Shown here piece by piece: positions 7,690 to 16,421 of a stretch of DNA of 64,000 bases. The notes under the pieces were generated by a model. The model searched no databases and was not told the DNA's origin. It saw only the letters and a list, made by a program, of their open reading frames with translations. This DNA comes from Variovorax sp. J22G73 (lineage in GTDB: Bacteria; Pseudomonadota; Gammaproteobacteria; Burkholderiales; Burkholderiaceae_C), in assembly GCF_030317035.1 (NCBI RefSeq), contig NZ_JASZYK010000012.1, forward strand, positions 149,069-213,068, written 5' to 3'. Each line of letters begins with the position of its first letter. Within the stretch, counting starts at the first letter, position 1. The translations under genes and the position numbers were made by a program.

Positions 7690-9327
7690 CTACAGCAGGC
7701 TCTCCGGCGTCAGCGGCGCCAGTATCTCGAGCATGGTGCGGTCCCAGAAGCCCGAGTCGGGCTCCTCGGTCAGCACGGTGAGCTTGCCGGCGTCGTCGCT
7801 GGTCCACTCGATGCGCGACTGGTTGCTGCCTTCGGCAAAGCGCAGCCTGTAGGCGCCCTGCTGCTTGAGCAGGTCGAGCAGCTTGAGCATCTGCTGCGCC
7901 ATCTCGGGGCTGTGGATGATCAGCCCGATCTCGGTGTTGGCCGACTCGGAGCGCGGGTCGAAATTCATCGACCCCACGAACAGCGTGCGCCGGTCGATCA
8001 CGGCCGACTTGGCGTGCAGCCGCCCCACCGAGGTACCGAACAGGCCCAGCCGCACGCTGCGCCGGGTGCGGCTGGAGCTCAGCTCGTACAGGTCGGCGCC
8101 CAGCTTGAGCATGTCGCCGCGATAGCGCCGGTAGGCGGTGTGCACCAGCGGCTCGTCGGTGGCGGCCAGCGAATTGGTGACCACGCTGATCTTCACGTCG
8201 CGCCGGCGAATCTCGCGCATCACCTCCAGCCCGGTGGCGCCCGGAATCAGGTACGGCGAGACGATGGTCACCTCGGAGCGCGCGCGGCGCATCTGCTCGA
8301 CCACGTTGTAGCGCACGCTGTCCACGTCCAGCAGCGGCACGCCGCCGTAGGAAGCGGTCTTGCCGATCACGCGGTCGGGCGAGTCGGCATAGGCCTCGGC
8401 CAGGTTCCAGATGAGGTTGAGCTTGCCGGTGTTCAGGTCGTCGGCCATGGGGCTGTAGCCCAGCAGGTCGTTGGGCGCGGGCGGCGGCGGGGGCGGCGTG
8501 GTGTCGGGGCCGGTGGCGGCCTCGAAGCGGCGCTGCAGCTCGTCGCGCGGCACGTCGGTGGCGACCACCGCGCCGATGGGCCGCACATAGACGCTGTTCC
8601 AGTACTGGTCGAACAGGCTGCCCAGCCGCGGGATCAGCGCGCCGGTCACGAAGGTGTCGAGATCGAGAAAGTTCTCGCCCGCCGTGCGCCGGAAGTACTG
8701 GTTGCCGATGTTGCGCCCGCCCGCCACCGCCATCGCGCCGTCGGCGATGAACAGCTTGTTGTGCATGCGGCGGTTGACGCGGCTGAAGTCGAACAGCGAC
8801 GCCGTGAAGCGCTTCAGGATGCTGCCGCGCCCGGCCGGGAACGGGTTGAACAGGCGCAGCTCCACGTTGGGCGTGGCGGCAAAGGCCAGCAGCAGCTCGT
8901 CTTCGCCCGAGGTGTACAGGTCGTCCATCAGCAGGCGCACGCGCACGCCGCGCAGGGCGGCGTCGCGCAGGGTGCGCAGCAGGTAGCGACCGGTCTCGTC
9001 GTTCTCGATCTGGTAGTACTGCACGTCGAGCGTGCGCTGGGCGCGGCGCGCGAGCTGGATGCGGGTGTCGAAGGCGAAGTCGCCGCCAGGCATCAGGCGA
9101 AAGCCGCTCAGGTCAGGGTCGGGCTGGGCCGCCAGCGCGATCTTGCCGAGCGCGGTGTCGCCCGAGACGGGCACGGCCTTCACCGGTGGGCGCGGCGCCT
9201 CGTCGGGCAAGGTGGCGCAACCGGTGGACAGCAGCACGAACAGCGCCGCCACCATGGCGAACAACCGGAGCCCCCAGCGCGACATCGGCAGCATCGGCGA
9301 TATCGGCGGCATGGGGAAACGGTGCAT
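7690..9327 (-). CDS. Phospholipase-D/cardiolipin-synthase-like lipoprotein (ClsC type)
   Basis: The 545-residue protein has a hydrophobic leader and a lipobox (LLSTGC, Cys37). Both HKD catalytic motifs are intact: HNKLFIADGAMAVAGGRN in the first half and HAKSAVIDRRTLFVGSMN in the second. This layout is that of ClsC-like members of the phospholipase D superfamily, which transfer phosphatidyl groups. A poly-Pro linker (near residue 275) separates the halves. The gene begins just downstream of rpoN on the same strand with a 10-bp gap, but a functional link is not implied. Confidence 0.82.
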   Translation of the reverse strand: MHRFPMPPISPMLPMSRWGLRLFAMVAALFVLLSTGCATLPDEAPRPPVKAVPVSGDTALGKIALAAQPDPDLSGFRLMPGGDFAFDTRIQLARRAQRTLDVQYYQIENDETGRYLLRTLRDAALRGVRVRLLMDDLYTSGEDELLLAFAATPNVELRLFNPFPAGRGSILKRFTASLFDFSRVNRRMHNKLFIADGAMAVAGGRNIGNQYFRRTAGENFLDLDTFVTGALIPRLGSLFDQYWNSVYVRPIGAVVATDVPRDELQRRFEAATGPDTTPPPPPPAPNDLLGYSPMADDLNTGKLNLIWNLAEAYADSPDRVIGKTASYGGVPLLDVDSVRYNVVEQMRRARSEVTIVSPYLIPGATGLEVMREIRRRDVKISVVTNSLAATDEPLVHTAYRRYRGDMLKLGADLYELSSSRTRRSVRLGLFGTSVGRLHAKSAVIDRRTLFVGSMNFDPRSESANTEIGLIIHSPEMAQQMLKLLDLLKQQGAYRLRFAEGSNQSRIEWTSDDAGKLTVLTEEPDSGFWDRTMLEILAPLTPESLL

Positions 9328-9337
9328 CGCCGGCTTT

Positions 9338-10948
9338 CTACAGGGCCTTGCGCAGGTTGGCGGGCGCGATGCGCAGCGCCTCGCGGTACTTGGCCACGGT
9401 GCGGCGCGCGCACTCGATGCCCTGCTCTTTCAGCATCTCGGAAATCTGGCTGTCCGACAGCGGCTTCTTGATGCTCTCGGAGCTCACGAACTGCTTGATG
9501 AGCGCGCGCACCGCGGTGCTCGACGCGTTGCCGCCGGTCTCGGTGCCCAGCGCCGAGCCGAAGAAGTACTTCAGCTCGACCGTGCCGAACGGCGTGGACA
9601 TGTACTTGGCCGTGGTCACGCGCGAGATGGTCGACTCGTGCAGGCCCAGCTCGTCGGCAATTTCGCGCAGCACCAGCGGGCGCATGGCCAGCTCGCCGTG
9701 CACGAAGTAGCTCTTCTGCCGCTCCACGATGGCGTTGCTCACGCGCAGGATGGTGTCGAAGCGCTGCTGGATGTTCTTGATGAACCATCGCGCCTCCTGC
9801 AGCCGCTGCGACAGCGCCTGGCTGCCCTCGCCCTTGTGCGCCTTGAGCGCGCCGGCGTAGATGTCGTGCACGCGCAGCCGCGGCATGACCTCGGGGTTGA
9901 GCATGACGCGGAACTTGACGTTGGTGCCGCGACCGGTCTTGGTGACGATCACGTCGGGAATGACGATGTTGCGCTCGACGTCGACAAAGCGCCGGCCCGG
10001 CTTGGGCTCCAGCCGCGCGATGACCTGCAGCGCCGAGCGCACCAGGTCTTCGTTGGTGCGCGTGAGCGTGGCCAGGCGCTTGAAGTCGCGCCGCGCGAGC
10101 AGCTCCATGGGCTGCTTGCAGATGGCGATGGCGGTCTTGCGCACCAGCGCTTCTTCTTCGGTCTCGTCCTCGCTGGCCATGCCGCGCAGCTGGATGCTCA
10201 GGCATTCGCCCAGGTCGCGCGCGCCAACGCCGGCGGGCTCCAGGCTCTGCAGCAGGCCCAGCGCCACCTGGAAGTGGTGCACCAGGTCGTCGAACTGGTC
10301 GTTGTCGTCGCCGGCCAGGCCCGAGGCGAGCGCGGGCAGCGAGTCTTCGAGGTAGCCGTCGTCGTTGAGCGACTCGATCAGGAAGCGCAGCGCGGCGTGG
10401 TCGTTCTCGCCCAGGCGCAGGCTGAGCACTTGGCGGTGCAGGAAGGACTGCAGCGACTCCTGGCTGCGCGCGAGCTCGGTGGCGTCGGCGCGCTCGTCGT
10501 CGCCCAGGTTGTTCTGGCGCGCGGGGGCGTCGCTGCCCCACTCGCTGTCGTCGGGCGCCATGTCGACGGTGCCGTCGCCTTCCCAGTCGGGCTCGCGCTC
10601 GGTGATCTCGGTGGCGGGGCCGTCGGACTCGGCGGTGCTGGTGGTGCTCTCGGTGGACGCGGTGCTGCTGCTGGCGGTGGGCGCGGAGAAATCGCTTTCG
10701 CCATCACCTCCATCACCGCTGCCGCCGTCGCTGTCGTCGCGCGGCACCGGCGCGTCGGCCGTGTCGAGCCCGAACTCCTCGCGCGCGGCTTCTTCCGCGG
10801 TGCGTTCGAGGAACGGGTTCTCGTCCAGCATCTGCTCCACCTCCTGGCTCAGTTCGAGCGTGGAGAGCTGCAGCAGCCGAATGGACTGCTGCAGCTGTGG
10901 CGTCAATGCCAGATGCTGCGAGACGCGAAGGGACAGCCCTTGCTTCAT
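9338..10948 (-). CDS. rpoN: RNA polymerase sigma-54 factor
   Basis: The 536-residue protein starts with the Gln/Leu-rich activator-interacting region (SLRVSQHLALTPQLQQSIRL). A long acidic Ser/Thr/Asp low-complexity stretch (about residues 65-155) occupies region II. A core-binding and DNA-binding domain follows, ending in the canonical RpoN box ARRTVAKYRE near residues 514-523. It directs transcription from -24/-12 promoters with enhancer-binding activators. It is the third gene of lptA-lptB-rpoN, the classic proteobacterial order. A matching -24/-12 promoter lies upstream of pilA in this window. Confidence 0.97.
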   Translation of the reverse strand: MKQGLSLRVSQHLALTPQLQQSIRLLQLSTLELSQEVEQMLDENPFLERTAEEAAREEFGLDTADAPVPRDDSDGGSGDGGDGESDFSAPTASSSTASTESTTSTAESDGPATEITEREPDWEGDGTVDMAPDDSEWGSDAPARQNNLGDDERADATELARSQESLQSFLHRQVLSLRLGENDHAALRFLIESLNDDGYLEDSLPALASGLAGDDNDQFDDLVHHFQVALGLLQSLEPAGVGARDLGECLSIQLRGMASEDETEEEALVRKTAIAICKQPMELLARRDFKRLATLTRTNEDLVRSALQVIARLEPKPGRRFVDVERNIVIPDVIVTKTGRGTNVKFRVMLNPEVMPRLRVHDIYAGALKAHKGEGSQALSQRLQEARWFIKNIQQRFDTILRVSNAIVERQKSYFVHGELAMRPLVLREIADELGLHESTISRVTTAKYMSTPFGTVELKYFFGSALGTETGGNASSTAVRALIKQFVSSESIKKPLSDSQISEMLKEQGIECARRTVAKYREALRIAPANLRKAL

Positions 10949-10965
10949 GGAGAGCCCACCCGCCC

Positions 10966-11760
10966 TTACATCCGGAAGTGCTCGCCCAGGTACACGCGTC
11001 GTACCTCGGCGTTGTCGACGATCTCCGAAGGCGTGCCTTGTGCCAGCACATGCCCGTCGCTGATGATGAACGCGTGGTCGCAGATGCCCAGCGTCTCACG
11101 CACGTTGTGGTCGGTGATGAGCACGCCGATGCCACGTTCCTTCAGGAAACTGATGATCCGCTGGATCTCGATCACCGCGATCGGGTCGATGCCGGCAAAG
11201 GGCTCGTCCAGCAGGATGAAGCGCGGCTGCGTGGCCAGAGCGCGGGCAATTTCCACGCGGCGGCGCTCGCCGCCGGACAGCGCGAGCGCGGGCGAATCGC
11301 GCAGGTGGTCCACCCGCAGGTCGGCCAGCAGCTCGGACAGGCGCTCTTCGATGTGCGCCTTGGACAGCGGCGCCAGCTTGCCGCTGGCGTCGGGCTCCTG
11401 CTGCAGCTCGAGCACGGCGCGCACGTTTTCCTCGACCGTGAGCTTGCGGAAGATCGAGGCTTCCTGCGGCAGATAGCTCAGGCCCATGCGGGCGCGCCGG
11501 TGAATGGGCATGTGGGCGATGGGCTCGCCGTCGATGGTGATGTCGCCGGCGTCGGCGCGCACCAGCCCGACGATCATGTAGAACGAGGTGGTCTTGCCCG
11601 CGCCGTTGGGCCCGAGCAGCCCGACGACTTCGCCCTTCTGCACGTCGAGCGAGACGTCCTTCACGACCGTGCGGCTGCCGTAGCTCTTCTTCAGGCCGCG
11701 CGCGACCAGGCGGCTGCCCGGGGTGCCGTTGGCGTCCTGCGTTCCAGCGGTTTCGATCAC
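10966..11760 (-). CDS. lptB: LPS export ABC transporter ATPase
   Basis: This 264-residue ABC ATPase has Walker A (GPNGAGKTTSF), Q-loop (LPQEASIFRKLT), signature (LSGGERRRVEIARAL), Walker B (FILLDEPFAGIDP) and H-loop (ITDHNVRE). LptB energises extraction of lipopolysaccharide from the inner membrane with LptFG and LptC. The start is taken as GTG at 11760, which overlaps the lptA stop in a GTGA junction and gives coupled translation. The short tail before the first beta strand is longer than in E. coli LptB. rpoN follows 17 bp downstream. Confidence 0.95.
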   Translation of the reverse strand: MIETAGTQDANGTPGSRLVARGLKKSYGSRTVVKDVSLDVQKGEVVGLLGPNGAGKTTSFYMIVGLVRADAGDITIDGEPIAHMPIHRRARMGLSYLPQEASIFRKLTVEENVRAVLELQQEPDASGKLAPLSKAHIEERLSELLADLRVDHLRDSPALALSGGERRRVEIARALATQPRFILLDEPFAGIDPIAVIEIQRIISFLKERGIGVLITDHNVRETLGICDHAFIISDGHVLAQGTPSEIVDNAEVRRVYLGEHFRM

Positions 11761-12506
11761 TTGCGGGTTTCTCCGTCGTCGCTGAGCGTGGTGCTCGGGC
11801 GCAGGCCCTTGCCGGGCGCCGGGGTGGGTGCCGGCGGCGCCGCCTTGGCACCGGCGGGAGCGCCGGGGGCCGCGGCGCCGGGCGCGGTCGCGGCCTTGGG
11901 CGTGAGGATGGTCTTCACGCGCCCGCCCGGGGTGGACGCGTTGACGGCGGTGTTCGCCGGCACGGTGGAACCGTTGACGGTGTAGGTGTCGTTGCTCTGG
12001 TCGTAGACGATCAGCGCGCCCTGGCTCTCGTCGTTCGGCGTGGCGCCCAGCAGGCGGCGCATGACGGCGTTGCGGATGAACTTGACGTTGTCGGCGCGGC
12101 TGTCGTACTCGATGACTTCCGACTCGCCCTCGATCCACTCGTCGGGCGCGTTGCGCTTCTGCTTGTAGTAAGCGCGCTTGCCCGGGGCCGCGGTGACCAC
12201 GCCGTACTGGTAGCCCTCGGCGTCCTGGCGCACGTCCATGCGCGCGCCGCGGATGATGATCGTGCCCTTGGTCACCAGCACGTTGCCGGTGAACACGCTC
12301 GTCTGCTTGAGGTCGTCGTAGCGCATGGCGTCCGACTCGATGTTCATCGGCTTGGTGCGGTCGGCGGTTTCCGCCACGGCGCCCGAGGCGAAGCCGGCCA
12401 GCAGGAACGCGGCGGCGGCCAGGCGGGCGAGGCGGCCCAGGCGATGCAGGAGGGGAGTGGTGGGGTAAGAATGCAATGTCATAGAGGCACGAAACTTGCT
12501 CGGCAT
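11757..12506 (-). CDS. lptA: LPS transport periplasmic bridge protein
   Basis: A 249-residue OstA/LptA-family protein with a signal peptide ending at GAVAE and the repeated beta-jellyroll signatures (PMNIESDAMRYDD, FTGNVLVTKGTI). LptA forms the periplasmic bridge that carries LPS to LptDE. The C-terminus is an Ala/Pro-rich tail. Starts at 12506 or 12482 are both possible and neither has a strong ribosome-binding site. It is the first gene of lptA-lptB-rpoN; lptC, often directly upstream, is not here, since dsbA and its terminator precede it. Confidence 0.92.
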   Translation of the reverse strand: MPSKFRASMTLHSYPTTPLLHRLGRLARLAAAAFLLAGFASGAVAETADRTKPMNIESDAMRYDDLKQTSVFTGNVLVTKGTIIIRGARMDVRQDAEGYQYGVVTAAPGKRAYYKQKRNAPDEWIEGESEVIEYDSRADNVKFIRNAVMRRLLGATPNDESQGALIVYDQSNDTYTVNGSTVPANTAVNASTPGGRVKTILTPKAATAPGAAAPGAPAGAKAAPPAPTPAPGKGLRPSTTLSDDGETRK

Positions 12507-12543
12507 TGTATGCGGCTGATTGCGTCAGCCCCGCACGCACAGA

Positions 12544-12567
12544 TGAAAAAGCCCGCCGAAGCGGGCC
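12544..12567 (-). terminator. Rho-independent terminator after dsbA
   Basis: On the minus strand, a GCCCGC stem with a TTCG loop and GCGGGC is followed by a T tract. It lies about 60 bp past the dsbA stop and separates dsbA from lptA. Confidence 0.85.
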
Positions 12568-12625
12568 ATGTATCCCTTGCAAAAAGGGAGAAAGACTGCG
12601 CCGGAAGCCGCGCGCAGCCTCGGGC

Positions 12626-13273
12626 TCAGCCCTTCTTGGCTTCGCCGATCAGGTAGTTCACCACCTGGAGGACCTTGGTCATGTTACCGGCGGTCTCGCC
12701 ATCCACATACCAGCGCCCGGCCACGGCCATCGCGGGCACGCCGGCCACCTTGTAGGCGTCGGTCATCTGCGAGGCGCGCTTGGCCTTGCTGGCCACGCCG
12801 AAGGAGGTGAAGGTTTCCTTGAACTTGGCGCCGTCCAGGCCGTTGGCCGTGGCCCAGGCAATGATGTTGGCGTCGCCGTTCACGTTCTGGCGCTGGGCAT
12901 GGATGGCGTTGAACACCTTCGGCTGGTACTCGTCGACCTTGCCCATGGCTTCGAGCGCGTAGTACAGGCGCTGCTTGGCTTCCACGTCGTTGCCCACGAA
13001 CGGCACCGGAATGCGGCGGAAGGCGACTTCCTTCGGCAGCGTCTTGACCCAGGCTTCGAGCGACGGCTCGAAGTCGTTGCAATGCGGGCAGTTGTACGAG
13101 AAGAACTCGACCACCTCGATCTTGCCGGCCGGTGCGTCGACCGGTGCGCGCTTGTCGAGCACCAGGTACTCGGTGCCGGCCTTGGGCGCGCGCGCCTGGG
13201 CGTGGGCCGGGTTGGCGGCCAGGGACAGCAGCCCGAGCGAAGTGGCGGCGAGCGAAAAGTCACGACGTTTCAT
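12626..13273 (-). CDS. dsbA: Thiol:disulfide interchange protein DsbA
   Basis: A 215-residue periplasmic protein with a signal peptide (MKRRDFSLAAT to AHAQ). The thioredoxin-fold active site is FFSYNCPHCNDF, with catalytic cysteines 62 and 65, and the cis-proline loop is GVPAMAV. The CPHC dipeptide is the DsbA hallmark and indicates a strong oxidant that introduces disulfides into exported proteins. It is the third gene of the Burkholderiales argS-SPOR-dsbA order on this strand, separated from the SPOR gene by a 139-bp gap with a strong hairpin. Confidence 0.95.
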   Translation of the reverse strand: MKRRDFSLAATSLGLLSLAANPAHAQARAPKAGTEYLVLDKRAPVDAPAGKIEVVEFFSYNCPHCNDFEPSLEAWVKTLPKEVAFRRIPVPFVGNDVEAKQRLYYALEAMGKVDEYQPKVFNAIHAQRQNVNGDANIIAWATANGLDGAKFKETFTSFGVASKAKRASQMTDAYKVAGVPAMAVAGRWYVDGETAGNMTKVLQVVNYLIGEAKKG

Positions 13274-13310
13274 TGAAAGGGTTCTCCAGTTGGTACGGCA
13301 GTACTGAGCC

Positions 13311-13347
13311 GGCGCGCGGCGGGGAGTTCCCCTGCCGCCGGCGCGCC
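13311..13347. other. Strong GC stem-loop between SPOR gene and dsbA
   Basis: GGCGCGCGGCGGGGA pairs with CCCTGCCGCCGGCGCGCC on the other side of a short loop. There is no T tract, so it is not a classical terminator. It may stabilise or process the argS-SPOR-dsbA transcript. Confidence 0.45.
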
Positions 13348-13412
13348 CGGGGCCGTGAATGGTGGCGGCAAACGCCGCGGCGCGAAGCTTAAGGGCTAAT
13401 CGTGTCAGCGTG

Positions 13413-14165
13413 TCAGCGCTGCACGCGCACCAGCGCCGACTCCATGCCGCCGCCGTCCAGGCGGTCCTTCAGGCGGTCGGCGTCGTCCTTCTTGTTGAAC
13501 GGGCCGGCGCGCACGCGGTACACGGTGCGGCCCGCCTGCTCGCGCTCGGTGACCTTGGCCTCCACGCCCATCAGCGACAGCTTGGCGCGCTGCGCCTCGG
13601 CGTCGTCGGTGGTGCGGAAGGCGCCGGCCTGCACGAAGTACATGAACGGATCGGCGCCGGAGGTGGAGGCCGCCGCGGTGCTGTTGTTGCTGCTGCTCGG
13701 TGCGGCCGAAGCGGTGGTCACGCTGCCCGAGCGTGCCCGGGCCAGGTCGCCCAGCGGATCGTTCGACGGCGGCAGCGCATTGGCTTCGGCCGGCACCGGG
13801 GCCGCGCGCGTCGGCTTGGGCGCGACCACCACGGGCACCGGCGGCGCGGTCGTGGGCGGCGGGCTGCCGGGCGCCACGGCGGCGGTGGCCGGCTCGCCGG
13901 TCACGGGGTTGACCGGGCCGGTGGCGGCCGGCGCGGGCCTGGCGACCCCGGCCTTGCCGGCCAGGGGCGCGTTCGGGTCCCAGTCGCGGTTCTTGCGGGC
14001 TTCGGCCTCGTCCTGCTCGGCGCCGCCCTTCTGGGTCTTGGTCACGAACGGGATCGGCACCTTGGTCACGTAGACCGCGATGCCCAGCGCGACGCCCAGG
14101 CCGAGCACCAGCCCGATGATCAGGCCGATGACGATGTTGCCGCGTTGTCTGGTTGTCTTCTTCAT
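13413..14165 (-). CDS. SPOR-domain cell-envelope protein
   Basis: The 250-residue protein has one N-terminal transmembrane helix (IVIGLIIGLVLGLGVALGIAV) and a long Pro/Ala/Thr/Ser linker. The C-terminal SPOR domain (YFVQAGAFRTTDDAEAQ and VYRVRAGPFNKKDDAD) normally binds denuded glycan strands at the division septum (FtsN-like topology). The ATG at 14165 begins directly before the helix. It sits between argS and dsbA with 8 bp to argS, so it is co-transcribed. FtsN itself is also a SPOR protein of this layout, so a role in division is plausible but unproven. Confidence 0.86.
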   Translation of the reverse strand: MKKTTRQRGNIVIGLIIGLVLGLGVALGIAVYVTKVPIPFVTKTQKGGAEQDEAEARKNRDWDPNAPLAGKAGVARPAPAATGPVNPVTGEPATAAVAPGSPPPTTAPPVPVVVAPKPTRAAPVPAEANALPPSNDPLGDLARARSGSVTTASAAPSSSNNSTAAASTSGADPFMYFVQAGAFRTTDDAEAQRAKLSLMGVEAKVTEREQAGRTVYRVRAGPFNKKDDADRLKDRLDGGGMESALVRVQR

Positions 14166-14173
14166 GGTGAGGT

Positions 14174-15859
14174 TCACATCTTGCTCGGCGCACTGACGCC
14201 GAGAATCGCGAGGCCATTGTGCAGCACCTGCGCGGTCGCGGCGACCAGCGCCAGGCGGGCCAGCTTGACCTTCTCGTCGTCCACCAGGATGCGCTCGGCG
14301 TCGTAGTAGCTGTGGTAGCTGGCGGCCAGTTCGCGCAGGTAGAAAGTGACGTCGTGCGGCGCGAAATCCTTGGCCGCGGCGGTGAGCATGGCCGGGTACT
14401 TGGCCAGCAGCAGCATCAGCGCCTGGGCGGCCGGGCTTTCCAGCGGCGACAGGTCCACGCCCTTCAGCGTGGCCGCGTCGCCGCCCCAGCCGGCCAGCAC
14501 CGAGCAGATGCGCGCATGCGCGTACTGCACGTAGTACACCGGGTTGTCGTTGTTCTTCGCGACGGCCAGGTCGACGTCGAAGGTGTACTCGGTGTCGGGC
14601 TTGCGGCTCAGCAGGAAGAAGCGCACGGCGTCGGTGCTGGTCCACTCGATCAGGTCGCGCAGCGTGACGTAGCTGCCCGCGCGCTTGCTGATCTTGACCT
14701 CTTCGCCGCCCTTCATCACGCGCACCATGGTGTGCAGCACGTAGTCGGGGTAGCCCTCGGGAATGCCTTCGCCCGCCGCCTGCAGGCCGGCGCGCACGCG
14801 CGCGATGGTGCCGTGGTGGTCGGTGCCCTGGATGTTGATGACCTTGTGGAAGCCGCGCTCCCACTTGGCGATGTGGTACGCGACGTCGGGCACGAAGTAC
14901 GTGTACGTACCGTCCTGCTTCTTCATCACGCGGTCCTTGTCGTCGCCGTAGTCGGTCGAGCGCAGCCACAGCGCGCCGTCCTGCTCGTAGGTCTTGCCGG
15001 CGGCCACCAGCTTCGCGACGGCGGCCTCGACGCGCCCGCTGGTGTACAGGCTGGACTCCAAGTAGTACTGGTCGAAGCGCACCCGGAAGGCCTGCAGGTC
15101 GAGATCCTGCTCGCGGCGCAGGTAGGCCACGGCGAACTCGCGGATGGCATCCAGGTCCTCGATGTCGCCGCTGCCGGTGACTTCGCGGTCTTCGGACTTG
15201 ACCGTTTTCTTCGCCTTGAAGTCGGCCGCGATCTCGGCGATGTAGTCGCCGTTGTACGCGGGCGCCTTCTCGCCGCTGGGCCATTCGGCGTCGCCGGGCT
15301 TGAAGCCGCGCGCGCGCAGCTGCGTGCTGTTGGCCAGCGTCTGGATCTGCACGCCGGCGTCGTTGTAGTAGTACTCGCGCCACACGCTCTCGCCCTGCGA
15401 GGCGCGCAGGTTGCAGATGGCGTCGCCCAGCGCCGCCTGGCGGCCGTGGCCCACGTGCAGCGGGCCGGTCGGGTTGGCCGAGACGAACTCCACCAGCACC
15501 TTCTCGCCCGTGGCCGGCTGCTGGCCGAAGCCCGCGCCCGCCGACAGCACCTCGCGCACGATCTGCTGCTTGGCAGAGGTCTTCAGGCGGATGTTGAGGA
15601 AGCCGGGGCCGGCGATCTCGATGGCCTCGACCCATCGGGAAAAAGCGGGGGTGGCGAGCAGCGCGGTGCTCAGGCGCTCGGCCAGATCGCGGGGCTTCTG
15701 GCCCAGCGGTTTGGCGAGCTGCATGGCGGCCGTGCTGGCGAAATCGCCATGGGCAGCCACCTTGGGCGACTCGAACGCGGCTTTGGAGCCAGCGCCGGGC
15801 GAGAGGGATTCGAGCGTGTTCGCGAGCGCCGCGAGCAGCTCCTGTTTGACCAATAGCAT
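14174..15859 (-). CDS. argS: Arginine--tRNA ligase
   Basis: A 561-residue class I synthetase with the N-terminal Arg-tRNA additional domain, the HIGH-equivalent HVGHGRQAALGD in the context NPTGPLHVGHGR, and the KMSKS-equivalent KISKRAG followed by SYVTLRDL. The C-terminal anticodon-binding DALR domain ends near GLAILGVSAPSKM. Length agrees with proteobacterial ArgRS. It is the first gene of argS-SPOR-dsbA and diverges from psiF. Confidence 0.97.
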   Translation of the reverse strand: MLLVKQELLAALANTLESLSPGAGSKAAFESPKVAAHGDFASTAAMQLAKPLGQKPRDLAERLSTALLATPAFSRWVEAIEIAGPGFLNIRLKTSAKQQIVREVLSAGAGFGQQPATGEKVLVEFVSANPTGPLHVGHGRQAALGDAICNLRASQGESVWREYYYNDAGVQIQTLANSTQLRARGFKPGDAEWPSGEKAPAYNGDYIAEIAADFKAKKTVKSEDREVTGSGDIEDLDAIREFAVAYLRREQDLDLQAFRVRFDQYYLESSLYTSGRVEAAVAKLVAAGKTYEQDGALWLRSTDYGDDKDRVMKKQDGTYTYFVPDVAYHIAKWERGFHKVINIQGTDHHGTIARVRAGLQAAGEGIPEGYPDYVLHTMVRVMKGGEEVKISKRAGSYVTLRDLIEWTSTDAVRFFLLSRKPDTEYTFDVDLAVAKNNDNPVYYVQYAHARICSVLAGWGGDAATLKGVDLSPLESPAAQALMLLLAKYPAMLTAAAKDFAPHDVTFYLRELAASYHSYYDAERILVDDEKVKLARLALVAATAQVLHNGLAILGVSAPSKM

Positions 15860-15894
15860 CCGGGAATTTTACCGGGGGCAAACCCGGACTCAGT

Positions 15895-15906
15895 TGACGA
15901 TCGTCA
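15895..15906. promoter_or_regulatory. 12-bp perfect palindrome between argS and psiF
   Basis: TGACGATCGTCA is perfectly self-complementary and lies in the divergent argS/psiF promoter region, about 90 bp before psiF. It overlaps a TTGACG hexamer, though no good -10 box is spaced behind it. A regulator site is plausible. Confidence 0.35.
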
Positions 15907-15994
15907 TCCGATTGTTGCCTTGACCCGTTAGGGTGGTCTGCCCCGGGGCGGGGCACCTGTCACACCACCCAACCTTGCAAGGACACATCCCATC

Positions 15995-16339
15995 ATGAAG
16001 AAGCTCCTTTCCCTGGTCGCCTCCACCGTCGCGCTCGGCGCCTGCCTCTCGTTCAGCGCCTTCGCGCAGGACAAGGCCGCCGCACCCGCGGCCGCCCCCG
16101 CCGCCATGGCGGCACCCGCTGCCGGCGCCACCTGCGACGCCAAGGCCGTGGACAAGAACGGCAAGCCCCTGGCCGGCGCCGCCAAGGCCAGCTCCATCAA
16201 GAAGTGCGAGAAGGACACCAAGGCCGCCGCCGCTCCCGCCTGCGCCACCAAGGCGGTCGACAAGAACGGCAAGGCCCTGGCCGGTGCCGCCAAGAACAGC
16301 TTCATGAAGAAGTGCGAAGCCGACGCAGCCAAGGGCTGA
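15995..16339 (+). CDS. psiF: PsiF-repeat periplasmic protein
   Basis: The 114-residue protein has a signal peptide (MKKLLSLVAS to AFAQ) and an Ala/Pro-rich spacer. Two PsiF repeats follow, each built as C-x-x-KAVDKNGK-x-LAGAAK with a second cysteine ending KKC. PsiF in E. coli is phosphate-starvation inducible, and its biochemical role is unknown. Paired cysteines in each repeat suggest disulfides, consistent with export. A pho box was not obvious upstream. It is a single gene followed by a strong terminator. Confidence 0.85.
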   Translation: MKKLLSLVASTVALGACLSFSAFAQDKAAAPAAAPAAMAAPAAGATCDAKAVDKNGKPLAGAAKASSIKKCEKDTKAAAAPACATKAVDKNGKALAGAAKNSFMKKCEADAAKG

Positions 16340-16376
16340 CCGCACGCCCACGGCGCGCCGAACGCGCTGTCGAAGA

Positions 16377-16400
16377 GGCCCGCCGCGTGCGGGCCTTTTT
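16377..16400 (+). terminator. Rho-independent terminator after psiF
   Basis: GGCCCGC, loop CGCGT, GCGGGCC, then five T. The stem also precedes a T-rich tail on the minus strand, so it may serve the convergent DUF2214 gene as well. Confidence 0.92.
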
Positions 16401-16421
16401 CATGGAGTCGCCGCGTGGGCG

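Noticed and set aside
13413..15956. A single 847-codon minus-strand frame covering argS and the SPOR region
   Set aside because: Only its last 250 codons are real (SPOR protein from 14165). The upstream part is an out-of-frame reading of argS.
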